From: Ignavibacteriales bacterium
GTDB taxonomy: Bacteria; Bacteroidota; Ignavibacteria; Ignavibacteriales; Ignavibacteriaceae
Assembly: GCA_016700155.1 (NCBI GenBank)
Contig: CP065001.1
Location: 1,922,001 to 1,986,000 of the forward strand
Reading direction: 5' to 3'
Length of the DNA: 64,000 bases
In this document: in pieces, positions 7,361 through 16,892 of the stretch
Position numbering within the stretch: the first letter of the stretch is position 1
Layout of the letters: each line of letters opens with the position of its first letter
Notes under the pieces: model-generated
What the model was told of the DNA's origin: nothing
Databases searched by the model: none
The model's input: only the letters and a program-made list of their open reading frames with translations
Program-made: the position numbers and the translations under genes

Positions 7361-8998
7361 ATGAAAATAGCTGTCTGCCAGATAAATACTGTTATTGGTG
7401 ATATTGAGCTTAACAAAAAGAAGATTCTGAATTATTATAAAAAAGCACAATCGGACGGCGCCGATCTAGCAATCTTTCCTGAACTATCACTCATTGGTTA
7501 TCCACCATTAGATCTTGTTGAAAAAAAAGAATTCCGTTATGCGGCAAATGAAGCTGCAGAAGAAATTGCATCAGTAACTGATTCAGTAGGGCTTCTGTTC
7601 GGATCAATAACTGAGGATGATGATATGATAGGAACGGATATTCACAACTCAGCAATACTTTGTTATGATGGAAAGATCCGGTTTGTTCAGCATAAAACCT
7701 TAATACCTAATTATGATGTATTTGATGAAATGAGATATTTCGATCCGGCTAAAGAAGTTTTTGTCCATGAATTTAAAGGAGAGAGGTTAGGGATTTCTAT
7801 CTGCGAAGATATCTGGAACGATGCTGACTACTGGCACAAACGAAGATACAACACAGATCCTGTTAAAAAGCTTATTCAAAGTGGCGCAACAATTTTGATA
7901 AATATTTCTGCAAGCCCTTATGCATATGGAAAACGGGAAAGCCGTAAAAAGATGCTATCAACCCTAACCGGCAATGACAAACTTCCATTGGTATATACTT
8001 GTTGTGTGGGCGCTCAGACTGATTTAGTTTTTGACGGCGCGAGTATGTGCTTTAATGATAAAGGTGAACTTACTTCATTAGGCAATAGTTATGATGAGGA
8101 TTATTTCATATTCGATACAAAGAATAAATATGAAGTTATCGGCAAATCAGAAAAAAGTTTTGAAGAAGAAACATTGTCTGCACTCATTTATGGATTGAAA
8201 GATTACTGCTCAAAATTAAATTTTAAGAAAGTCCTTGTTGGAATAAGCGGCGGAATTGACTCAGCACTTGTTACATACATTGCTGTTGAAGCATTAGGAC
8301 CGGAAAATGTTTTTGTGATGATGATGCCTTCAAAATATTCAAGTGAAGGAAGTGTGAAAGATTCAGAGAAACTTATTGCCAATCTTGGAATCTCATCATC
8401 CAATGTTTCTATTCAACCAGTTGTTGACAGAGTGTTTGAATCAATAAAAGAAGTAACAGGTGAAATTGATAATACAGTTGCAGGTGAAAATGTTCAGGCA
8501 AGAGTCCGCGGTCTTTACCTTATGACTGTTTCAAACAAAATGAACTCGTTGTTACTCACTACAGGAAATAAATCTGAAATGGCGGTAGGTTATTGTACTT
8601 TGTATGGTGATATGTGCGGTGGGCTCGCCGTTATTGCTGACGTTTACAAAACCGATGTTTACAGGATAAGTGAATACATAAATCGTGACAAAGAAATTAT
8701 CCCAAAAGAAATATTAATTAAAGCTCCGTCTGCTGAATTGAAGTTTAATCAAACAGACCAGGATACTTTGCCGCCTTATCCCTTGCTTGATAAAATTTTA
8801 AAAATGTATCTTGAAGAGAACAAAGAGCAGGCAGAGATAATCGGAATTATTAAGGATGAAGCATTAGTTAAGAAAGTTTTGAGAATGGTAGATATAAACG
8901 AGTTCAAAAGAAAGCAGGCAGCTCCTGCATTAAGAGTTTCAACCAAAGCTTTCGGGTATGGAAGACGCTACCCGATTGTCCAGGGATGGAGAAAATAA
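7361..8998 (+). CDS. nadE: glutamine-dependent NAD+ synthetase
   Basis: The enzyme converts nicotinic acid adenine dinucleotide to NAD+ using ATP and glutamine. The 545-residue product has both domains. The N-terminal nitrilase-type glutaminase has the catalytic triad E41 (FPELSLIGYPP), K112 (HKTLIPNYDVF) and C148 (GISICEDIW). The C-terminal ATP-pyrophosphatase synthetase has P-loop SGGIDS at 296-301, followed by TTGNKSEMAVGYCTLYGDMCGG and the KAPSAEL segment. Length and order are those of the two-domain bacterial type, which does not need an external ammonia donor. The gene stands alone after a 230-base divergent spacer. The start codon is 8 bases into a sequence with no strong ribosome binding site, as for many genes here. 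Confidence 0.97.
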   Translation: MKIAVCQINTVIGDIELNKKKILNYYKKAQSDGADLAIFPELSLIGYPPLDLVEKKEFRYAANEAAEEIASVTDSVGLLFGSITEDDDMIGTDIHNSAILCYDGKIRFVQHKTLIPNYDVFDEMRYFDPAKEVFVHEFKGERLGISICEDIWNDADYWHKRRYNTDPVKKLIQSGATILINISASPYAYGKRESRKKMLSTLTGNDKLPLVYTCCVGAQTDLVFDGASMCFNDKGELTSLGNSYDEDYFIFDTKNKYEVIGKSEKSFEEETLSALIYGLKDYCSKLNFKKVLVGISGGIDSALVTYIAVEALGPENVFVMMMPSKYSSEGSVKDSEKLIANLGISSSNVSIQPVVDRVFESIKEVTGEIDNTVAGENVQARVRGLYLMTVSNKMNSLLLTTGNKSEMAVGYCTLYGDMCGGLAVIADVYKTDVYRISEYINRDKEIIPKEILIKAPSAELKFNQTDQDTLPPYPLLDKILKMYLEENKEQAEIIGIIKDEALVKKVLRMVDINEFKRKQAAPALRVSTKAFGYGRRYPIVQGWRK

Positions 8999-9003
8999 CT
9001 TTA

Positions 9004-9033
9004 AACACTTAGTGTCTCTAAGGAACACTTAGA
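9004..9033. repeat. short CTTAG/CTAAG-rich repeat fragment
   Basis: The nadE-dsbD spacer holds ACTTAGTGTCTC followed by TAAGGAACACTTAG. Its CTTAG/CTAAG units about 10 bases apart resemble those of the much larger palindrome at 47724-47807. It is probably a degenerate copy of the same intergenic repeat family. Confidence 0.4.
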
Positions 9034-9063
9034 AAAAATTCATTTAATAAATAGAAAAGTACT

Positions 9064-10833
9064 ATGAAAAGATTTCTCATTACATCGATTGTATTTTTAT
9101 TAACAATCACTTCTTATGCACAATTCGGCAGTAACCAGGAATTGGTTACGATAAAAACTTTTTCATCATTCGATAAAGTTTATGCCGGTAGCGAATTTAA
9201 GATCGCAGTTAGAGTACATGTCGATTCAACATGGCATATCAACTCAAACAAACCTTATGAAGAATATCTTATCCCAACCGAATTGATTATTGATTCCACA
9301 ATAAACTCTTTTACAGTGAGTAAGATAGTTTATCCAAAAGCACATGATTTCAAACTTAGTTTTTCTGAAACTCCGCTCTCTGTCTGGGAAGGCGAAGTTT
9401 ACATTGGAGCATTGCTTCAGACACCAAAAGATATTCAACCAGGTAAATACAATTTAATTGTGTCGCTTGATTACCAGGCTTGTAATGATATAACCTGTCT
9501 TGCGCCGACATCTGTTTTAGATACTTTAGAAATAGAAGTTGCGGATAAACAGGCAGTAGTTAATGAAATCCATCAGGATGTATTTAAAAATGTTGATCTT
9601 AGCTATAGCGGCTCAGGTACCTCTGAAATTAAGAAAGATGATCCGATAACTAAGGCGCTAGAAGAGAGCGGATTGATCATTGGGCTGCTGTTAGTATTTA
9701 TAGGCGGACTTGCACTTAATCTCACACCTTGTGTATATCCGCTTATACCAATTACAATAGGTTACTTTGGCGGACAAAGTGAAGGAAGCACCGGTCGTTT
9801 AGCAATGATGGGTGTTTTATTTGTACTCGGAATGGCGGTGACTTATTCTGTTATTGGTGTTGTTACATCACTAACTGGTGCGGTGTTCGGTGCGCTGCTG
9901 CAAAATACATTTGTAATTCTTTTTATCGTCGCAATATTTCTCGTGTTATCACTAAGCATGTTCGGAGTATATGAATTTAAATTACCAAACTCTTTAGTCG
10001 CAAAAGCAGGCGGTGCAAAGGGTGGAATGTACGGCGCTTTCTTTATGGGATTAACAATGGGTATTGTTGCCGCACCTTGTATTGGTCCTTTTGTACTTGG
10101 ACTCGTCACTTATGTTGCCGCAAAAGCAGATCCATACTTTGGATTTTTAATGTTCTTCGTTCTCGCACTTGGATTAGGTTTTCCGTATCTCATACTTGCA
10201 ATCTTTTCAGGAAAGATTAAAAAACTTCCTCGCGCGGGTGAATGGATGGATGCAGTAAAACATGTGTTTGGTTTTATCCTGATCGGAATGGCGTTATACT
10301 TTTTACTTCCGCTGTTGCCAAAAAGTATTTCGGGTTATGTTCTGCCGGTATTTGGAATTATTACGGCGATATATCTTTTATTCTTTGACAAACTTGCAAA
10401 CAGGGTTTTAGGATTCAGAATATTTAAGATCGTGTTTTCAATTATCATCATTGCACTTTCTGTCTATTCATTAATTCCTTCTGATACAAAATCCGTTGAA
10501 TGGGTGCATTATACCGAAGGCGCTATACCTCAGAATATTGAAAACAGGGGAGTGATAATTGATTTTTATGCTGACTGGTGTATCCCCTGCAAAGAATTAG
10601 ATGCCTTAACTTTTTCAGATCAAAGAGTTATTGATGAATCAAAAAACTTCCACACATTCAAGGCTGATATGACTAAATCACTTTCGCCGGAAGTGGAAGC
10701 ATTAAGGGAGAAATATAAAATTCTTGGTGTGCCCACTGTTCTTATCATCGATTCAAAAGGAAATGAAATTCACAGGATAACAGGCTTCGTTAATGCTGAT
10801 GAATTTTATAACATGATTTCAAAAGTGAATTGA
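9064..10833 (+). CDS. dsbD: thiol:disulfide interchange protein DsbD
   Basis: DsbD carries reducing power from cytoplasmic thioredoxin across the inner membrane to periplasmic targets. The 589-residue product has a signal peptide (residues 1-20, ending TSYAQ) and an N-terminal periplasmic domain with a cysteine pair (C140, C145, in ACNDITC). The membrane domain has about eight helices with cysteines C223 (LTPCVYP) and C339 (AAPCIGP). The C-terminal thioredoxin-like domain has WCIPC (C506, C509). All six redox cysteines of the relay are present, so it should be functional. A strong hairpin follows the gene. It is not in an obvious cytochrome c maturation operon here. Confidence 0.95.
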   Translation: MKRFLITSIVFLLTITSYAQFGSNQELVTIKTFSSFDKVYAGSEFKIAVRVHVDSTWHINSNKPYEEYLIPTELIIDSTINSFTVSKIVYPKAHDFKLSFSETPLSVWEGEVYIGALLQTPKDIQPGKYNLIVSLDYQACNDITCLAPTSVLDTLEIEVADKQAVVNEIHQDVFKNVDLSYSGSGTSEIKKDDPITKALEESGLIIGLLLVFIGGLALNLTPCVYPLIPITIGYFGGQSEGSTGRLAMMGVLFVLGMAVTYSVIGVVTSLTGAVFGALLQNTFVILFIVAIFLVLSLSMFGVYEFKLPNSLVAKAGGAKGGMYGAFFMGLTMGIVAAPCIGPFVLGLVTYVAAKADPYFGFLMFFVLALGLGFPYLILAIFSGKIKKLPRAGEWMDAVKHVFGFILIGMALYFLLPLLPKSISGYVLPVFGIITAIYLLFFDKLANRVLGFRIFKIVFSIIIIALSVYSLIPSDTKSVEWVHYTEGAIPQNIENRGVIIDFYADWCIPCKELDALTFSDQRVIDESKNFHTFKADMTKSLSPEVEALREKYKILGVPTVLIIDSKGNEIHRITGFVNADEFYNMISKVN

Positions 10834-10869
10834 TACGGATTCACTGACCTCAGAAACATTTCATATTTT

Positions 10870-10903
10870 AATCAGGAATAGGATGAAAATCCTATTCTTG
10901 ATT
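10870..10903 (+). terminator. hairpin after dsbD, probable terminator
   Basis: ATCAGGAATAGGAT (10871-10884), a GAAA loop and ATCCTATTCTTGAT (10889-10902) form a 14-base-pair stem with one G-U pair, extended by an outer A-T pair. The downstream T-run is weak and delayed (ATAAAAATCATTTTT), so termination is likely but not textbook. Confidence 0.55.
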
Positions 10904-10930
10904 ATAAAAATCATTTTTCACAATTGAGAA

Positions 10931-10962
10931 TAAATAGCCACCTGTTTAAAAGTTGCTATTTA
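10931..10962. repeat. inverted repeat upstream of korA1
   Basis: TAAATAGC (10931-10938) and GCTATTTA (10955-10962) are perfect inverted arms around a 16-base loop, with two further possible pairs inside. It lies between the dsbD hairpin and the first korA, and could belong to a leader or regulatory site. No function can be assigned. Confidence 0.4.
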
Positions 10963-11088
10963 TAAATGTCAAATTCTTACTAAAATCTTCGTTAATCACA
11001 CACACATCTATTCAATAAAAGTATTCCTCGTGGCACGGTTTATGGAATTGCAGGCAAAACAATCATTTAAAGGTTTTTAAATTTAATT

Positions 11089-12942
11089 ATGGTGAACGAA
11101 AAGAAAATCCAGATTAAACAGGTGACTGATGTTACCGTTAAGTTTGCCGGAGACTCCGGCGACGGAATGCAATTAACTGGTTCACAATTTACAGATACTA
11201 CCGCATCATTAGGAAATGACCTTAGTACATTACCGGATTTCCCCGCAGAAATACGCGCGCCCGCCGGTTCATTAGCAGGTGTGAGCGGTTTTCAATTACA
11301 CTTCAGCAGCAGTGATATTTCAACTCCCGGTGATTCACCGGATGTTCTTATTGCTATGAATCCCGCTGCGTTAAAAGTAAACATTAAAGAATTAAAACCG
11401 AACGCACTTATCATTGTTAATACAAGTGCATTCGACGCAAAAAATTTAAAGCTCGCTAAATACGATTCCAATCCATTAGAAGATGATTCACTACAGGGCT
11501 ACAATGTAATACCTGTTGAGTTAACCAAGTTGACAATGGAAGCATTAAAGGGAACTGATCTTTCAATAAAAGAAAAAGAAAGATGTAAAAACTTTTTTGC
11601 TCTTGGATTGATGTACTGGTTATACAACCGACCTGTTGCAAATACAATAACCTGGCTTGAAACAAAATTCAAAAACAAACCAAAGTTTCTCGAAGCTAAT
11701 AAAAATGTTTTGATGGCTGGTTACTATTATGGAGAAATGACGGAACTCTTCACAACAAAGTATGAAGTACTTCCGGCAAAACTGCCTAAAGGAAAATACA
11801 GAAACGTCTCCGGCAATGAAGCAGTAGCAATTGGTTTGATAACTGCATCACTTAGATCAGGACTTCCTTTATTTCTTGGTTCATATCCCATTACCCCTGC
11901 ATCAGAAATATTACAGGAACTAAGCAAGTACAGAAATTTTGGAGTAAGAACTTTTCAGGCAGAAGATGAGATAAGCGGAGTTGCTTCAGCAATAGGAGCT
12001 TCATTCGCGGGTAACCTTGCTGCAACAAACACAAGTGGTCCCGGACTCTCGCTTAAAACTGAAGCACTTGGTCTTGCAGTGATAGCTGAGCTTCCGCTTG
12101 TTGTTGTTAATGTGCAAAGAGGCGGACCCAGTACAGGACTGCCAACAAAAACCGAACAGGCTGATCTACTTCAAGCGTTTTTTGGAAGACATGGTGAAGC
12201 TCCATTATGTATTCTTGCAGCTTCAAGTCCGGCTGATTGTTACTGGTCTGCAATTGAAGCATCACGAATTGCATTAAAATATATGACACCTGTTATACTT
12301 CTAACAGACGGTTACCTTGCTTTCGGATCAGAGCCATTAAGAATAAAACCATTTGATGAACTGCCGGAAATTCCTGTTCGGTTCAAAGTTAATCCGGATG
12401 ATTTCCATCCGTATTCAAGAGATGAAAATCTTGTTCGCCCATGGGCTATACCGGGAACTCCAGGATTAGAACACCGAATTGGCGGATTAGAAAAGAAACA
12501 CATTTACGGTAACATAAGTTATGAACCTGATAACCACGAGCTAATGATAAACCTTCGTCAGCAAAAAATTGAAAAGATAGCTGATGATATTCCGGATCTT
12601 GTAGTTGAAGGTGATCAATCAGGTGAATTACTTATACTCGGATGGGGAAGTACCTATGGTGCTATTCGCGAAGCAGTAACAAGAGTTAAAGAAAATGGTT
12701 ACAATGTTTCGCAGGCACATCTTAAATACCTAAACCCGATGCCGAAAAATCTTGGTTCGGTTCTAAAGAATTTCAAAAAAGTTCTTATACCTGAATTGAA
12801 CCTTGGTCAGTTAGCATTACTTATCAGGAACAAATTCCTGCTTGATGTACTTCAGTTTAATAAAGTACAGGGACAGCCATTTAAAGTTTCTGAAATAGAA
12901 AACAAACTCGTTGAAATCCTCGGAGGAAAGAATGGAAAATAA
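11089..12942 (+). CDS. korA: 2-oxoglutarate:ferredoxin oxidoreductase, fused gamma-alpha subunit (copy 1)
   Basis: The 617-residue protein is the large subunit of a two-subunit 2-oxoacid:ferredoxin oxidoreductase, most likely acting on 2-oxoglutarate. The gamma domain comes first (residues about 13-195, with GDSGDGMQLTGSQFTDTTA and IRAPAG). The alpha pyrimidine-binding domain (from about 235: GNEAVAIGLITASLRSGL, SYPITPASEIL) and the alpha C-terminal domain (from about 500: LLILGWGSTYGAI) follow. These enzymes decarboxylate 2-oxoglutarate oxidatively with CoA in the TCA cycle, or run in reverse in the reductive cycle. korB overlaps its end by 11 bases. A close paralogue is at 16893-18737. The substrate is inferred from family resemblance, not proven. 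Confidence 0.92.
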   Translation: MVNEKKIQIKQVTDVTVKFAGDSGDGMQLTGSQFTDTTASLGNDLSTLPDFPAEIRAPAGSLAGVSGFQLHFSSSDISTPGDSPDVLIAMNPAALKVNIKELKPNALIIVNTSAFDAKNLKLAKYDSNPLEDDSLQGYNVIPVELTKLTMEALKGTDLSIKEKERCKNFFALGLMYWLYNRPVANTITWLETKFKNKPKFLEANKNVLMAGYYYGEMTELFTTKYEVLPAKLPKGKYRNVSGNEAVAIGLITASLRSGLPLFLGSYPITPASEILQELSKYRNFGVRTFQAEDEISGVASAIGASFAGNLAATNTSGPGLSLKTEALGLAVIAELPLVVVNVQRGGPSTGLPTKTEQADLLQAFFGRHGEAPLCILAASSPADCYWSAIEASRIALKYMTPVILLTDGYLAFGSEPLRIKPFDELPEIPVRFKVNPDDFHPYSRDENLVRPWAIPGTPGLEHRIGGLEKKHIYGNISYEPDNHELMINLRQQKIEKIADDIPDLVVEGDQSGELLILGWGSTYGAIREAVTRVKENGYNVSQAHLKYLNPMPKNLGSVLKNFKKVLIPELNLGQLALLIRNKFLLDVLQFNKVQGQPFKVSEIENKLVEILGGKNGK

Positions 12943-13978
12943 TAACGTTAATACGATAAATGTACCGGAAGTAAAATACACTCCAAAAGATTTCGCGTCT
13001 GATGTTGATGTTAAATGGTGCCCGGGCTGCGGTGACTATTCCATACTTGCTCAGGTTCAAAGAACTTCTCCTGATTTTGGAGTTAAAAAAGAAAATATGG
13101 TTTGGATATCCGGTATCGGATGCTCAAGCCGGTTTCCATATTACATGAACACTTATGGTTTCCATACAATTCACGGAAGAGCTGCTGCAATTGCAACCGG
13201 AGTTAAACTCGCAAATCCTGAATTACAGGTTTGGGTTGCAACCGGTGACGGTGATATGCTTAGTATCGGCGGTAATCATTTTATCCACGCTTGCAGAAAA
13301 AATATTAATCTTAAGATCGTGATGTTCAACAACAAGATTTACGGATTGACAAAAGGACAGTACTCACCAACATCCGAAAAAGGAAAAGTTACAAAGTCAT
13401 CACCTTACGGAACAGTTGACTATCCTTTTAATGCAATTAAACTTGCTACAGGTTCAGGTGCTACCTTCGTTGCCCGCACAATGGACAGAGATCCCAAACA
13501 TTTGCAGGAGATGTTATCAAGAGCGGCTAAACATAACGGTCTTGCATTCATCGAGATTTACCAGAACTGCCCGATATTTAATGACGGCGCGTACCTGCCA
13601 CTAACTGAAAAAGAAACTAAACCGGATAATGTTGTTGTACTTGAACACGGCAAACCGTTGGTCTTTGGTGCGAATAAAAATAAAGGAATTAAACTCGACG
13701 GATTAAATCCTGTTATCATTGATCTTGAAGACGGAAAAAATTCTATCAATGATTGTTTTGTTCACGATGAGCTTGATGATAATCCGACAAGAGTATTTTT
13801 GTTAGCGCGATTTACAGACATTCCCGGTTTCCCGACGCCAATAGGAGTATTCAGACAATTCCACAAAACTCCTTATGATATTGACCTGATGAATCAGATT
13901 GATTTCCTTACCGAGAAAAAAGGAAAGGGAAGTTACGAAAAACTGATGTTCACAGAGAACACCTGGGAAGTTGCATAA
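12932..13978 (+). CDS. korB: 2-oxoglutarate:ferredoxin oxidoreductase, beta subunit (copy 1)
   Basis: The beta subunit binds thiamine diphosphate and a 4Fe-4S cluster. The 348-residue product has the cluster ligand motif WCPGCGDYS near residue 28, a further cysteine in GIGCSSRFP, and the thiamine diphosphate motif GDGDMLSIGGNHFIHACRKN running into FNNKIYGLTKGQYSPTS. The start is ATG 12932, preceded by a GGAGG ribosome binding site. A more upstream TTG at 12911 keeps the frame open but lies deep inside korA and is not needed. It overlaps korA by 11 bases, exactly as in copy 2. A perfect terminator hairpin follows. Confidence 0.93.
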   Translation: MENNNVNTINVPEVKYTPKDFASDVDVKWCPGCGDYSILAQVQRTSPDFGVKKENMVWISGIGCSSRFPYYMNTYGFHTIHGRAAAIATGVKLANPELQVWVATGDGDMLSIGGNHFIHACRKNINLKIVMFNNKIYGLTKGQYSPTSEKGKVTKSSPYGTVDYPFNAIKLATGSGATFVARTMDRDPKHLQEMLSRAAKHNGLAFIEIYQNCPIFNDGAYLPLTEKETKPDNVVVLEHGKPLVFGANKNKGIKLDGLNPVIIDLEDGKNSINDCFVHDELDDNPTRVFLLARFTDIPGFPTPIGVFRQFHKTPYDIDLMNQIDFLTEKKGKGSYEKLMFTENTWEVA

Positions 13979-14005
13979 GAATTAATTTGATTTGGAGAGA
14001 GGATT

Positions 14006-14036
14006 ACAGGCTTGAGAGATCAAGCCTGTTTTATTT
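14006..14036 (+). terminator. rho-independent terminator of korAB copy 1
   Basis: ACAGGCTTGA (14006-14015), a GAGA loop and TCAAGCCTGT (14020-14029) form a perfect 10-base-pair stem followed by TTTATTTT. Confidence 0.88.
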
Positions 14037-14044
14037 TAAATAAA

Positions 14045-14623
14045 TTAGTTCCCCAATTCATATTTCAATCCCATTCTTAAGTACAAAGATGAAACAGAAT
14101 TCCCGCCTCCCGGCTCGATTGAACCAGCAAGTTGTAATCTGCTTTCGAGATTCAAACGAAGTCGTTCTAAAATCCTTATCCAGTAGCCAATACCAATATT
14201 TAAGGAAATCAATTTATCAGAGTGGTCATGTTGAACAATAACACCAGGACCGAATAATAGGTCAACACCAGTCTTTTCATAATTAACATTCAGCATCAGG
14301 AGTATTGGAAAATCAGTCACAGAATATTTACTTTCAACAGGATAGTTAATAAGATCAGTCTTCCAGAAATTCAATTCAGGTTGAAGACTGACAAATTCTG
14401 ATAATGGAAGTTGAATAGAAAATCCAAACAGGAAGTTAGAACTCAAGTCCGGGTCAACAGAAATATTAAACCGATAGCCGGTATTAAAGCCAATAAAAAA
14501 TTTATTATTAGTGTTTACATTTGATAAAGATTTAGTACTAGCGTTACTCTGGCTTAAAACTAATGGTTGATCGATACAAATGACCAGGAGAAACAGTATC
14601 GCTATTGATATTTTACACTTCAT
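14045..14623 (-). CDS. outer-membrane beta-barrel protein, function unknown
   Basis: The 192-residue product has a signal peptide (hydrophobic segment at residues 4-22, then SQSNAST). The mature part has alternating strands and aromatic girdles (FFIGFNTGYRFNISV, LSEFVSLQPELNFW, INVGIGYWIRILERLRLNLESRL) and an ending close to LYLRMGLKYELGN. This is the look of a small eight-stranded porin-like or OMP_b-brl protein. It is the last gene of a three-gene unit on the minus strand, 19 bases after the lipoprotein gene 14643-15497. The function is unknown; partnership with the two upstream lipoproteins is inferred from position. Confidence 0.65.
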   Translation of the reverse strand: MKCKISIAILFLLVICIDQPLVLSQSNASTKSLSNVNTNNKFFIGFNTGYRFNISVDPDLSSNFLFGFSIQLPLSEFVSLQPELNFWKTDLINYPVESKYSVTDFPILLMLNVNYEKTGVDLLFGPGVIVQHDHSDKLISLNIGIGYWIRILERLRLNLESRLQLAGSIEPGGGNSVSSLYLRMGLKYELGN

Positions 14624-14642
14624 TTCTGCTGAACACTTTGTT

Positions 14643-15497
14643 TTATTCTTCTTCCATAGTTACACTTATCTCAACATCACTAACATCCAGATTTGCTTCA
14701 GGTATAAAATTATTATCACGCTCTATGTGAATTACGTGATGTAAATCTGAATTAGAGATTTCATTGGCGATTGTATATACTAGCGAGCCCAAAAAGCCGC
14801 CAAACTGACCAGCAGCACTTTGCGCACCCCCATTATAGTATGAGCATGGAACAAGAATAATATTTTCATCATCCTTTGTTCTGTAATCAGCATAAATATT
14901 TCCAAGGTAATTAACTATACCGGGTTTGATTGTGATAATGATCTTTCCAAAATCATATCCTTTGTCTGCTATATCGCGATCTTCGTAAAAATCCAGCAAT
15001 GTAACTTCATATACTCCGGGATTAATGCAGTAAGCAAATGGTTCATTAGGTTGTAATCTTAATTCATAGTACAATTCTGTCCGTATATCAGTCAGTCCGA
15101 TCCATAGTTTGTGATTAATCAGATCCTCATTTAAATCCTTTTTCCAGAATTCAGGAATTTCTCCTTGTAGTACATTTCCGAATTTATCAACTAATCCATA
15201 AATAGTATCTACGGGCACAACAGAAGTATCACTATCTCCCATTTGCATGTTCACGGGAACAAAAACAGCATTAGTCGAATCAAACGAAATCAGCGAACCC
15301 AATACTTTCTTAGGATGTTTTTCCATCTTAAGATATAGTTGAGAATATTTTTGAATCGCGACTTTATAATAATTTCCTTCAATTGTCGTTTTACACGAAC
15401 TGTCTTCAGAAAATTTGGTTAGTTCAGATGAAGAACACCCAACGAGCGTTAGAGAAACTGCTAAGATCATGATCAGGTAAAAGAGTTTTGTATACAT
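14643..15497 (-). CDS. lipoprotein of unknown function
   Basis: The 284-residue product has a lipoprotein signal with lipobox LVGC and acylated cysteine at residue 21, followed by SSS. The mature domain is mixed alpha/beta with no family I recognise. It contains a segment PGVYEVTLLDFYED that recalls small carbohydrate- or ligand-binding beta domains, a glycine-rich hydrophobic stretch QSAAGQFGGFLGSLVYTIA near residue 228, and a very acidic C-terminus ending in EEE. It is the middle gene of a three-gene envelope cassette, 15 bases after the preceding lipoprotein gene. It is presumably anchored to the outer membrane. Confidence 0.7.
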   Translation of the reverse strand: MYTKLFYLIMILAVSLTLVGCSSSELTKFSEDSSCKTTIEGNYYKVAIQKYSQLYLKMEKHPKKVLGSLISFDSTNAVFVPVNMQMGDSDTSVVPVDTIYGLVDKFGNVLQGEIPEFWKKDLNEDLINHKLWIGLTDIRTELYYELRLQPNEPFAYCINPGVYEVTLLDFYEDRDIADKGYDFGKIIITIKPGIVNYLGNIYADYRTKDDENIILVPCSYYNGGAQSAAGQFGGFLGSLVYTIANEISNSDLHHVIHIERDNNFIPEANLDVSDVEISVTMEEE

Positions 15498-15512
15498 TGT
15501 TCACCCCAAATA

Positions 15513-16703
15513 TTAAAACCAAATGTTTGTATTTATCCTGAATCCAAAATCATTCGGCAGCATTTTGGATCCGGCAAGTGCTATAAAAAACGGACCTCCG
15601 TCAATTGATAAATTATTTTTGAACTTGAACCCCACAAATGGTTCAATTGCGGGACCAATAAAAAATGTATTCGTTTCTTTGTATCCGTAAGTGATGCTTT
15701 CATTACCCAGCATAAGCAGAAATGATACACCAATAAATGCACCTTCAGAATTATTTGAATAAAAATGCTGAAGGATTAATGGAAACCATCCGCCAATAGC
15801 AAAACCTTCATATCCATCATCCAGGTTTTCAATGCTAAAATAATTGAGACCGGCGCCGTACTTTAAAATAAATCGGTCTTCAGGTAAACATCTGGCTTTT
15901 GCATAGTACAAATGTACACCGCCCCGAATTTTATCGCCTTTAATAAAAGTGAATCCAAATGATGAAAGTGTAATCTTTTGCGGTATGTTTTTGATTACAA
16001 CAACTTCACTTGTCATTTCACTCTCCGGTACTTTAATAATTTCAGGTTTTGGCTCAGTCGTATTATCTTCATTTAATTCTATTTGTTCGACAGGCATGTC
16101 TTTCTGTGTTACGAGCGTGTCTGACGATCCTGCTTCTTCATTAATAACTTTTGGTTCTTGCGGTGTTTTTTTCTTTTCAGGATCGACAGCAATAATCCTT
16201 GTAGTGGAATTTTCACTATTAAAATATTTAGCAAGGCAATCAGTGAGCGTCAAATCGATAAGTTCTTCAGTTTTTTTTCGATAAGTTGAATCAACATACT
16301 TTGACGCTACTCTTATAACACCTGCTGTATCAGTAGAATATTTTTCGATAAACCTTATCGAGTATTTTACTATATGCCGCTTTTCGAACTTGAACTGGTC
16401 AACATATACTTTGATATTCCTGCCTGGAACAACTGAGGAATCATATTCCATCGAAAGATTGAAGTAGTCTTCGATATATAAACTGAGACTCTGATCTAAA
16501 CTATAATCTGAATTCCATTCATCACTCGAAATAATAAATGAAGATGTCTTTCTGTTGTCCTCCACAGAAAATGTAACCGCTTCTTCTGTTGAAAAAACTT
16601 CGATTGGTTCGCCGGACTGATGAACAATTTTTTGTGATGAGGTACATCCGGTTAAAAATAGGATGATAGAAATGAAGCCGAAGAACAAATATCCCTTATA
16701 CAT
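15513..16703 (-). CDS. lipoprotein with C-terminal barrel-like domain
   Basis: The 396-residue product has a lipobox (LTGC, cysteine 20). An N-terminal domain (about residues 25-165) follows, with YKVNV-like alternating strands and the pattern of an assembly-associated lipoprotein. Next comes a low-complexity linker rich in Pro, Glu, Lys and Thr (about residues 170-235). The C-terminal part (about 245-396) alternates hydrophobic and polar residues like a small outer-membrane barrel (FTFIKGDKIRGGVHLYY, LKYGAGLNYF, GPAIEPFVGFKF, ending FRINTNIWF). I do not recognise a named family. It is the first gene of the minus-strand cassette lying between the two korAB copies and is divergent from korA copy 2. 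Confidence 0.7.
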   Translation of the reverse strand: MYKGYLFFGFISIILFLTGCTSSQKIVHQSGEPIEVFSTEEAVTFSVEDNRKTSSFIISSDEWNSDYSLDQSLSLYIEDYFNLSMEYDSSVVPGRNIKVYVDQFKFEKRHIVKYSIRFIEKYSTDTAGVIRVASKYVDSTYRKKTEELIDLTLTDCLAKYFNSENSTTRIIAVDPEKKKTPQEPKVINEEAGSSDTLVTQKDMPVEQIELNEDNTTEPKPEIIKVPESEMTSEVVVIKNIPQKITLSSFGFTFIKGDKIRGGVHLYYAKARCLPEDRFILKYGAGLNYFSIENLDDGYEGFAIGGWFPLILQHFYSNNSEGAFIGVSFLLMLGNESITYGYKETNTFFIGPAIEPFVGFKFKNNLSIDGGPFFIALAGSKMLPNDFGFRINTNIWF

Positions 16704-16792
16704 ATACTACCCACCCCTAATGTTATTTTATTGCTGAACAAAAATAATTTCTTGTATCAAAAAATCATAACGTATTTACCAACATTTTAGAT

Positions 16793-16822
16793 TTGACAAT
16801 AGTTAACCCCTTATGTAATTTG
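16793..16822 (+). promoter_or_regulatory. candidate promoter of korAB copy 2
   Basis: TTGACA (16793-16798), 17 bases of spacer and TAATTTG (16816-16822) lie 70 bases before the korA copy 2 ATG, in the divergent spacer. The hexamers and spacing fit a sigma-70-type promoter, and TAATTTG is close to the Bacteroidota TAnnTTTG -7 form. Confidence 0.45.
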
Positions 16823-16892
16823 TTCGCCGGAATGAAAATCAAAAACAATTTTTCAAACAACTTCCAGCAAACTCCAAAATAAAAGAGAGAAT

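Noticed and set aside
12911..12931. TTG start for korB copy 1
   Set aside because: It lies deep inside korA, and ATG 12932 has a strong GGAGG ribosome binding site and the same 11-base overlap as copy 2.
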